The notes beneath the pieces are model-generated. The model did no database searches, was not told where the DNA came from, and saw nothing but the letters and a program-made list of their open reading frames with translations. Position numbers and translations under genes: made by a program. Positions 31,401 to 37,396 of a stretch of 37,396 nt of DNA are shown piece after piece. Source of the stretch: Planctomycetaceae bacterium (GTDB lineage: Bacteria; Planctomycetota; Planctomycetia; Planctomycetales; Planctomycetaceae). The stretch is from positions 1 through 37,396 of the forward strand of contig JAKFWA010000049.1 of assembly GCA_021732995.1 (NCBI GenBank), written 5' to 3'. How positions within the stretch are numbered: position 1 is the first letter of the stretch; every line of letters begins with the position of its first letter.

Positions 31401-31598
31401 CTTGGCTTTACCCGAGCAAATCTGGTCGGCCTGAAACTTGGTGAGCTTCCTCTGCTTCACCAGTTGGCGCGCCAACGCCTCGGCGTCCGCAGGCCGCTTC
31501 CGTTCGGATTGATTCAACAGCAGCTCCGCGGCCGCAGTCGCGTCCGTCAAACCGCTGGCGGTCAATTGCTGACAGAAGTCGTCAAGCGACTGAGGCAT
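28500..31598 (-). CDS. K4: receptor-like Ser/Thr kinase with PEGA-like, PD40 and NPCBM domains, C-terminally shortened
   Basis: 1032 residues and the closest relative of K3 in the window. N-terminal helical region (1-72, MPQSLDDFCQQLTASGL), kinase (~73-360) with GQGGMG, VALK (Lys102), HRDIKPSNLL (194-) and DMG (214-216), transmembrane helix (~452-470), PEGA-like domain (~472-560; SGTLLVQILDAEVELKVKG), one PD40 propeller (~596-875; EYEWSKPENLGSGVN) and NPCBM (~885-1032; VVYLDTLTEKS, VVYDLGGRYTTF). Its propeller is closer to the second propeller of K3 than to the first. The protein stops right after the NPCBM end (LIDARLAP), where K3 continues with a lectin and a sandwich domain; the matching tail is visible in frame behind the stop. 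A 175-bp gap separates it from K5. No good ribosome site is seen before ATG 31598; the start rests on alignment with K3. Confidence 0.92.
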   Translation of the reverse strand: MPQSLDDFCQQLTASGLTDATAAAELLLNQSERKRPADAEALARQLVKQRKLTKFQADQICSGKAKALVMGSYTIMEKLGQGGMGTVLMAHHRRMDRVVALKVMSSTAMSAPDAVKRFQREVQAAAKLTHPNIVMAFDADEANGKFFLVMEYVEGRDLSALVKKNGPLQIDFAIDCILQAARGLEFAHRRGVVHRDIKPSNLLLDREGVIKILDMGLARIEANGFGAEPSELTSTGAIMGTIDYMSPEQAEDTKHADARSDIYSLGCSLYALLTAHCTYDGATVMKKLLAHRNAPLPILSRDMVAARQALGRSVSTVTLDARTKALDEVFHRMIAKRPEDRFQSMTEVIAALERCRSAESPTVNFVNRPPELGEVPLQDFLAGISGDSGISQPLDPRAPAGPAMEATLLTSSVEVGTDPQTQNTLKLSVEEHVRHGKAKPAGWGANQKSLAAAVGAITFVLGVLFLWPAPSGTLLVQILDAEVELKVKGTEFAFKGEGIKPASLKVGETKFVVTRGNLAFETDSLVIKKGKDTKVTVELVGDNLTVRADGRLLSQRKVSKKGFVSAVSGGKQAFEDTSTSLTKSSQPPASDQPAVHWPFDPTDGKEYEWSKPENLGSGVNGPGADFVAGISDDERRIFVHSLKGDARVSVRQSRDVDFPKATKLDGFASSDAGRSSASISSNGLVAAFVMKSQKNADEVWVAARPTPFAPFGSPKYAKVDVNGVEAASRHPLLSADGLTLLACSTHRGSRQADIRMLTRKTLDEEWGASEALPGEVNTADWDMPFYISNDRKFLIAASQRGSGSSPVREVRFFTRNNAQEPFGTGQPLGIPLGDAETHDSNSGFRLSGDGRSIYFCSAKIPGGQGQVDIWFSRRVVKSGVTSGNSGNVVYLDTLTEKSSMTVGQLLKAGTDPFAKDFQRSLKQTGDPPAHGIIIHPSNQQDGRVVYDLGGRYTTFAATALCSPNRNRGNSLTVEVFGDGQSLAKSVNLATAKEGGSLLMVDVSGVKELTIVVNAEKTNAASHVLLIDARLAP

Positions 31599-31773
31599 GG
31601 TGGAAATGCAGTCGACAGATACGGGTTACGAGATCGAATAAACCGAACGTTGCAGTTCTTCCTCGTCATCATGATTTGGAAAGTCAGGGATGAGGGCGCA
31701 TTCCACCGGCATTGGCACCGCACGTGCACAATAGACTATTCGAGGCGGACAAGACCGTCAAAGTTGAACATCC

Positions 31774-34700
31774 TTAACGAGTTTTCCGAGGCGTGGGCTC
31801 GGTCTTTGACTTCGGCACGCGACGCACAAACCAGAGGTCAAAGTCTCCCTGGCCACCATCGCGCTTTGCTTGGAAGTACAGCGTGCGACCGTCGGCAGAG
31901 ATGCCCGGCGATCTGACTGAGCCGTCACCACCGGCAATCGGGTCGAGCATCCGAGCGGTGCCGAACGAGCCTGTCTGACCCTTCCACAGCACGAGCCAGA
32001 GCGAATGGCGACCGTCCGAAGCACGACGGCAAAGAACAGCTCCGCGGCCGTCAGCGGTGGGTCGGAAGTGAGTTTCGTCGTCAGCGGAATTCACCGTCGA
32101 GCCAAGATTCTCCGGCGGTCCGAACGGATCGCTGAGCGATGAGCGCCGTGCGGACCAGATGTCCGTTGCTCCAAGTCCGTTCGGACGATTCGACGCGAAA
32201 TACAGTGTCAGGCCGTCAGGTGAGAACGCACCGCACTCTTCTCGCTGATCGGTGTTGACCGGCGGATTCAGAGGCACGGGCGGTCCCCATTTTTCCTGAG
32301 GATCTGCTCGCCGACACAAATAGAGGTCCAGATCACCTTCTGAACCTGGTCGATCGGATGCGAACACGATTTGTAAACCGTCAGCACTGAGGGAGGGAGA
32401 ATCATCGGTGGCAAACGAGTTCACCACCCGAGGTAAGTTCGTAGAAGTCTGAAAGGATTCTTCGACAGATGCTCTACGACTTTCCCAAAGATCAAATCCA
32501 CTTTGACCTTGCGCGCGATTGGACGAGAAAATTAGCGTCAGTCCGTCAGGAGTTAGGAACGGATTTGCATCGCTTTGACTGGAGTTCACCGCGGCTCCGA
32601 GATTCTGTGGCTCAGACCATTCGTAATCCGGCGAAACCAGGATTGTTGTGGCATTGGGCGGAGAGTACGGAGACCGCACGACCCGAAAACCGCCCTGAGT
32701 GTTCCTCAGGAAGGGATTGATGTCGTAACGAAACGCCGAGCGAGCGCTGACGCTATGGGCGTTCCAGCGCCCGCCGCGCATCACGCGATCAGTTCCGAAT
32801 TCGGAACCGATCGGATCGACTCGAGATGGCTCGGCATAAACTTCGGACGAGTACCAGTCATGGCACCATTCGCGAGTATTGCCGTGCATGTCGAACAACC
32901 CGAACGGGTTCGGCAGCTTCCTGGCAACCGGTTGAGGATGGCCCGCTTTCACTTCGCCGGTCCAGCCATGTTCGCCAATGTGACTGGCCTGATCTCCGAA
33001 CGAAAACTGAGTCGTCGTACCGGCGCGGCACGCATATTCCCATTCGGCCTCGGTCGGCAGGCGATAGCCGTTGGCGCCGGGAATCAGTTTCCAGTCCAGC
33101 TTGCCGCTACTTTCGTAACACGGGTCCAGCAGTTCTTCTTCGCTGAGCCAATTGCAATAGGCAACGGCATCGCCCCAGGTCACTTGAGTCACCGGATGCT
33201 CGTCTGTGGTGGAATAGCCCGGAGCACGCCAAGTGATTTGCACGTTCTCTGGCTTCGAGTCTTTGGGAGCCGTCCAGGTGCTGGCGTTGCCGGCGCCGAA
33301 CTGCTCGCCCTGCGTCAGGTACTTGGTCGCGTCGACAAAACGACGAAACTGCCCAACGGTCACTTCAGTCGCGCCGATGCAGAACGGTCGAGTGACGGTC
33401 ACCTTGTGTTGCGGCTGTTCCTCCGGAATCCGCGAGCGTTCAAACGCGGTCGGTGACAACTTCGCCTCATCGACGATTTTGAGCCCCGCAGCGATCTCTT
33501 CCGGCGTGCTGCCCATCAGGAACTCACCCGGCGGGATGAGGATCATCTTGGCACCCACACGATTGCTCGTCTCAACCTGCGTACTCAAATGTTGAGCCCA
33601 TGCCACTTGATGCACGTGAGCTTGCTCTGCTCCGAACGGGGCTTTCGTTGGTTGTGGTGCGACGGGTTTGGCCACAGATGAAGGCACAACGACCGGCACG
33701 GCTGCAGGTCTGCTGATCTCGCTCACAACGCGGAACCCGAGAGTATTGAATCGGAGTGTCGGTGGGGCGAGATCACGGTACGCACTGCGACAGAAGGCCG
33801 GGTTGTGATACCAGTGGCCGCCGCGGACGGCATATGTCGCATTCGTTGAGGAAGCCGGAACTGTGTCCTTAGGTTTCTCTGAAGGACCGTCTTCTTCGAA
33901 TTTGCTACCGCACCACTCTTCCATATTCCCGTACATATCAAACAAACCAAACGGGTTCGCCAGGCGGGTAGCAACTGGGTGGCAATTGGAATTCGCATTG
34001 CCGATATACCAGCCGTATTGATCCAGCTCAGACGCAGTATCACCAAACGAATACTGCGTTGAAGTTCCTGCTCGGCAGGCGAACTCCCATTCCGTTTCGG
34101 TGGGCAACCGATAGGTCGCCTGCTCCTTTTGCGAGAGCCATCGGCAATAAGCGTTCGCGTCGTTCCACGAAACTTGAGTCACGGGGAAGGTGTCGTAGAG
34201 ATCATAGCCCGGGGCCTTCCAGATGAAGGGCTTTTTTGAATCGGCAGTGGTGTCGGTTATGGCTTGAGAGGAAGTGTTGCCCAATCCGAATCGCTCAGCA
34301 TCGGTGACATAACCAGTGTCGGTCACGAATGCTCTGAACTCTGCAACCGTGACCTCGGTTCTCGCCATTCGAAACGGCTGCGCGACGACTGCTCGATGCT
34401 GAGGCCGTTTGGATTTGCGAATTCGGTCAATCCGGCCAGCCTCAACTCCCCCCGCTTCGGCGAGTTTCACGGCGGCATCCACCTGCTCATCGGTGCTGCC
34501 CATGAGGAACTCGCCGGGCGGAATGAGGACCATCTTCGTGTCGACGCTGTTCGTCGTTTCCACCATCGTGCCAAGATGCTCAGCCCAAGCTTCCTGGTGC
34601 ACGCGGGCAGTCTTTGCGTCAAACGGGGCTTTAGCAGGATCGGGCTCAACGGGTTTAGCCGTGGGAACGCTCAGAAGGCGTTCCACCGTTGGTTTCAAAG

Positions 34701-37396
34701 CGGCTCCCAGTGCCCGATACCCTGCAAGGGACAAATCGACCCCCTTCAACAAGTCCGTTTGAATGTTGCCGGCAGAATCCAAAAAGACGGGATCCAAGTC
34801 GACGTAGTGGGCTGTCTTGTTGTCCGCGAGTTGCTGGATGGCCTTGTTCAGAGCTTTGCATTGCTCACCCAATTCGCTCTTCGGGAGCACTGATGTGAGT
34901 ACCAAAGCTGAGGCCGGAAACTCATGTCTCAGCTGGTTGACCAACTGTCGATAGTTTTCGGCGCTCTCTGGTAAAGGCACATTACGACTGATGTCCGCGT
35001 AACCCGCTTGCACGATGACGACTTTGGGAACAACCGCCGCGAACTTCTGGTTCCTCAAGTCATCCAACACGGTTGCCACCGCAGATGTTGCTACAGCTCC
35101 GTTGTTCAAAGTGCGGTCGGGAAAGATGTGCTCCAAAGCCGCAGTGCCAGTGGCTGCGCGCCACCGCGACAAAAAGCCGTCTCCCAGCAGTAGGATATCG
35201 TTAGTGAAGGTTGGAGCCGTTGCGTTCGTCGTTGACTCTGATCTTGAATCGACGCGGATCCATGTGGGATCGACGATCTTGCCGTGGCGGTTGTTGCCCG
35301 AAGAGTCCCTAAGCACGTCCCCGGTGCCTTCATCGAAATGGTAGAGAGCCAGCGTGTCCGGGTCGGCCGCTAGGCGTGCGACGGGGGTGTAATCAGCCTG
35401 ATACCTGGCGACCTTTGAGAAACGCACTTCATCAAGTGTGCCAGTCATCGGGTAGTCGATCCCCTCGCCCTCGGGGCTCGCGCCGAGATAGAAGGGCAGA
35501 TTCGACGGCAGGTACTCTCCCTTCAACTCGGCCGAAGCTTCGAGCCTGCCATCGACAAACAGCCGCAGCTTGCCACTGTCGTAGACCGTAGCCACGCGAT
35601 ACGTACGATCGGCAACGAGCGGACGCGGAGACGTGATCCGCACATAATCGTCCTTGCCATTGGCGCGCCGGAACGCCAGGAACGAGATCGAATTGCCCAG
35701 GATATCGATCCCCATGCCTTTCGCTTCGCTGTCGGAGATGACCGCATGCTGCTTCGGTCCTGGCAGCAGGGTGAACTCGATCGTCAGGGGCGTATCGCCG
35801 CCGTGCACGAGTGGTGTCCGCACATGCGATTGTTTGCCGTCGAACTTAAGCGCAGCATCAATAGACGCGGTATCTGCGTTTGGAGTACTGGCTGGCCAGT
35901 TCGGCTTTGCGGCCGTGGCGGGAAACTGTTGCTCATTGAGGTGCAGTTCGACGTCTGGACGCACCTGACGGAACTTGGCGATGCCTGCGGGCGTAAAGGT
36001 GAAACTGCTGGGCGGCAGATAGATGCGCGCTTGCTTCAATGTTGGGATGAGTGCAAGGCTCTCCAGATCATCGTCGGAGAACGAGCCAATGCATGTTCCT
36101 GGGAAGACAAGCAGGTTCGATAGACGCGTAAAACCGCGAAGCTGTTGCCACGGGGACGCATCGTTCGCGTTTAAGTGGGCTAAGATCGTCAGGCGTGCAA
36201 GACGTTCCCGCAGCCTTCCCAACCGTGAAACGGTTGCTCCTGAAGAGAGATCGCCGTCAATAGTCAGTTCTTCCAAGTTCGGAAGAGACTGCAGTGTCTC
36301 AACCCCGGCATCGGTCAAATGCGTCGTGAAACAGCGAACATTCTGCAGCTTGCTGAGGCGCTGCAACGGTCGTAGCGATGCCGTCTCGTGATGCGCAAGG
36401 ATGACGGATGTCAGGTTCGGCATGCGCTCGCAAATGAGCGTCAGTCCCTCATCTGTGATCCCGCGACTTCCGATATCGAGATTGGTTAGTCCCGGGAGTT
36501 GCGGCATGTTTCGCAAGCCCGCATCCGTGATGGGAACATTGTACGGGTTCGTGTACTCGCCGATACGCAAATGCGTAAGCTTCGGCCAGTTCGTCAGGTG
36601 AGGTAATAGATCATCTCCCACCCCCGTTCCTCGAACGTCAAGGTTCCAGAGCGACTTGACCGCCGCGAGCGATTTTACGCCCGCCGCTGTGATCTTTGTC
36701 TGACCTCGAAGATCCAGTGCTGCGACCCTTCGGCATCCCGCCAGATTCAAGAGGTCCGCATCGGTCACGCGTTCCGCATTGCCATACAACCCTGCGAGAT
36801 TCAGATAGAACTTCGCCGATGGCAGTTTGCCATCGGGCACGGCCATCCCTAGCCCATTTTCATCGTAAATTTCAACGACGCCTCCTCTCTTCAGCACCCA
36901 CTCGGCCGCTTTGCGTTCGGCGTCATAGTCGACAGCGTCGCTGACGCTGGCGACTGCTATGGGGGGCATCGGTGTAGGGATTGCGACGTTACTGGCTGTT
37001 GCGGGAACGTCCGGTGTGGGCTTTGCCGTGGCGACCTTTGCTGGATCAGATTCCGGATCCGTTGGCTTGCCCCCGCGAAAAGCGAACGCGGCGATGACGG
37101 CCAGCAACAGACCGCCAATCGCCAGCATAGCCAGCTTGCGACGCGATGCTGATGACGCGGGAGTCGCGGCTTCCTCAGCCGACTTGATCGGAGCGGACGT
37201 GATCTCACTCTGGTCGGCCTGAAAGGTCACCGTGGCGTCGGTTGCTTCGGACCGCTCAGGTGCAACGACCGTGGCCGCGTCTGGATGCGACGGCGGCGCA
37301 CTTATGGCGCTCGATACGGGCTTGGCATGTCGCATCTGCGAGTCGTTCAGTTGCAACGGGGCCGTTCGCGAAGCTGGCCTGCCGAATGATTCATTC
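31774..37396 (-). CDS. K5: receptor-like kinase family member (kinase part beyond window) with LRR, LamG, degenerate SGNH, two FGE and PD40 domains
   Basis: 5'-truncated at the right edge: the frame is open to 37396, so the TTG at 37356 is probably internal, and a kinase domain is expected just outside by analogy with K1-K4. Visible are 1873 residues, numbered from the edge. A Ser/Ala/Pro-rich linker precedes a transmembrane helix (~86-107; LAMLAIGGLLLAVIAAFAF). Outside: irregular LRRs (~202-490; TDAGLRNMPQLPGLTNLDI), LamG (~512-715; ends DSSGNNRHGKIV), an SGNH/GDSL-like domain (~731-905) with its catalytic residues replaced, two FGE-sulfatase domains (~922-1227, 1250-1579) and a C-terminal PD40 propeller (~1586-1866; DYEWSEPQNLG, several SPDGLTLYFASNR-type repeats). 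The FGE motifs RGGHWYHNPAFCRSAYR and RGGRWNAHSVSARSAFR lack the Cys pair. It is the most upstream member of the array seen here. Confidence 0.88.
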   Translation of the reverse strand, partial: NESFGRPASRTAPLQLNDSQMRHAKPVSSAISAPPSHPDAATVVAPERSEATDATVTFQADQSEITSAPIKSAEEAATPASSASRRKLAMLAIGGLLLAVIAAFAFRGGKPTDPESDPAKVATAKPTPDVPATASNVAIPTPMPPIAVASVSDAVDYDAERKAAEWVLKRGGVVEIYDENGLGMAVPDGKLPSAKFYLNLAGLYGNAERVTDADLLNLAGCRRVAALDLRGQTKITAAGVKSLAAVKSLWNLDVRGTGVGDDLLPHLTNWPKLTHLRIGEYTNPYNVPITDAGLRNMPQLPGLTNLDIGSRGITDEGLTLICERMPNLTSVILAHHETASLRPLQRLSKLQNVRCFTTHLTDAGVETLQSLPNLEELTIDGDLSSGATVSRLGRLRERLARLTILAHLNANDASPWQQLRGFTRLSNLLVFPGTCIGSFSDDDLESLALIPTLKQARIYLPPSSFTFTPAGIAKFRQVRPDVELHLNEQQFPATAAKPNWPASTPNADTASIDAALKFDGKQSHVRTPLVHGGDTPLTIEFTLLPGPKQHAVISDSEAKGMGIDILGNSISFLAFRRANGKDDYVRITSPRPLVADRTYRVATVYDSGKLRLFVDGRLEASAELKGEYLPSNLPFYLGASPEGEGIDYPMTGTLDEVRFSKVARYQADYTPVARLAADPDTLALYHFDEGTGDVLRDSSGNNRHGKIVDPTWIRVDSRSESTTNATAPTFTNDILLLGDGFLSRWRAATGTAALEHIFPDRTLNNGAVATSAVATVLDDLRNQKFAAVVPKVVIVQAGYADISRNVPLPESAENYRQLVNQLRHEFPASALVLTSVLPKSELGEQCKALNKAIQQLADNKTAHYVDLDPVFLDSAGNIQTDLLKGVDLSLAGYRALGAALKPTVERLLSVPTAKPVEPDPAKAPFDAKTARVHQEAWAEHLGTMVETTNSVDTKMVLIPPGEFLMGSTDEQVDAAVKLAEAGGVEAGRIDRIRKSKRPQHRAVVAQPFRMARTEVTVAEFRAFVTDTGYVTDAERFGLGNTSSQAITDTTADSKKPFIWKAPGYDLYDTFPVTQVSWNDANAYCRWLSQKEQATYRLPTETEWEFACRAGTSTQYSFGDTASELDQYGWYIGNANSNCHPVATRLANPFGLFDMYGNMEEWCGSKFEEDGPSEKPKDTVPASSTNATYAVRGGHWYHNPAFCRSAYRDLAPPTLRFNTLGFRVVSEISRPAAVPVVVPSSVAKPVAPQPTKAPFGAEQAHVHQVAWAQHLSTQVETSNRVGAKMILIPPGEFLMGSTPEEIAAGLKIVDEAKLSPTAFERSRIPEEQPQHKVTVTRPFCIGATEVTVGQFRRFVDATKYLTQGEQFGAGNASTWTAPKDSKPENVQITWRAPGYSTTDEHPVTQVTWGDAVAYCNWLSEEELLDPCYESSGKLDWKLIPGANGYRLPTEAEWEYACRAGTTTQFSFGDQASHIGEHGWTGEVKAGHPQPVARKLPNPFGLFDMHGNTREWCHDWYSSEVYAEPSRVDPIGSEFGTDRVMRGGRWNAHSVSARSAFRYDINPFLRNTQGGFRVVRSPYSPPNATTILVSPDYEWSEPQNLGAAVNSSQSDANPFLTPDGLTLIFSSNRAQGQSGFDLWESRRASVEESFQTSTNLPRVVNSFATDDSPSLSADGLQIVFASDRPGSEGDLDLYLCRRADPQEKWGPPVPLNPPVNTDQREECGAFSPDGLTLYFASNRPNGLGATDIWSARRSSLSDPFGPPENLGSTVNSADDETHFRPTADGRGAVLCRRASDGRHSLWLVLWKGQTGSFGTARMLDPIAGGDGSVRSPGISADGRTLYFQAKRDGGQGDFDLWFVRRVPKSKTEPTPRKTR

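Noticed and set aside
9049-37396. Diversity-generating retroelement acting on the FGE or lectin domains
   Set aside because: The folds are typical DGR targets, but no reverse transcriptase, template repeat or adenine-biased variable repeat is visible, and the FGE ends are mid-gene, not at the 3' end. A DGR elsewhere in the genome cannot be excluded.
9049-37396. CRISPR array or transposon as the source of the many short repeats
   Set aside because: The repeats are in frame, encode linkers, LRR units or LamG ends, and are not spaced like CRISPR repeats; no cas or transposase gene is present.

Overview
The window looks like chromosomal DNA of a planctomycete. This rests on family content: a PSD1-type cytochrome protein (CxxCH, DUF1549, DUF1553) with LamG, a PmoA/DUF6807 protein, a Tat-exported NIPSNAP protein, and giant Ser/Thr kinases carrying FGE-sulfatase, LamG, LRR, NPCBM and PD40 modules. 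This combination is typical of Planctomycetota. Genus cannot be assigned from the sequence alone. No tRNA, rRNA, CRISPR array, insertion sequence or phage gene was seen.

Layout. Positions 1-8082 hold four plus-strand genes: the 3' end of an exported, helical hypothetical protein; a PmoA/DUF6807 protein; a long two-barrel U32 protein (RlhA/YdcP-like); and a 1247-residue PSD1/LamG protein. A rho-independent terminator at 1713-1761 separates the second and third genes and fixes the start of the U32 gene. A near-palindromic element at 8100-8180 lies between the two converging gene groups. Positions 8197-37396 are all minus strand: five giant genes in tandem, transcribed from the right edge leftward, followed by a NIPSNAP gene. 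All gaps between genes are under 230 bp.

The tandem array is the main content. Four complete genes, called here K1 (9049-19089), K2 (19297-23157), K3 (23225-28276) and K4 (28500-31598), share one plan: a ~72-residue N-terminal helical region, an apparently active Ser/Thr kinase (GQGGMG, VAIK/VALK, HRDIKP, DMG), one transmembrane helix and a large C-terminal extracytoplasmic region. K5 (31774-37396) is cut by the window edge; its visible part starts just before the transmembrane helix. The outside modules differ from gene to gene: K1 has 3 LamG + LRR + 5 FGE + 1 LamG; K2 has DUF1080 + LamG + FGE; K3 has a PEGA-like domain + 2 PD40 propellers + NPCBM + C-type lectin + a beta-sandwich; K4 has PEGA-like + PD40 + NPCBM; K5 has LRR + LamG + degenerate SGNH + 2 FGE + PD40.

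Inference: this is a paralogous family of membrane receptor kinases that keep a constant cytoplasmic kinase and vary the outside binding modules. Several modules look like converted enzymes. None of the eight FGE domains has the catalytic Cys pair, and the SGNH domain lacks its Ser, Asn and Asp/His residues. Near-identical DNA at module boundaries, duplicated leaders before K2 and K3, and an in-frame relic behind the K4 stop codon indicate that the array is still being remodelled by duplication and deletion.
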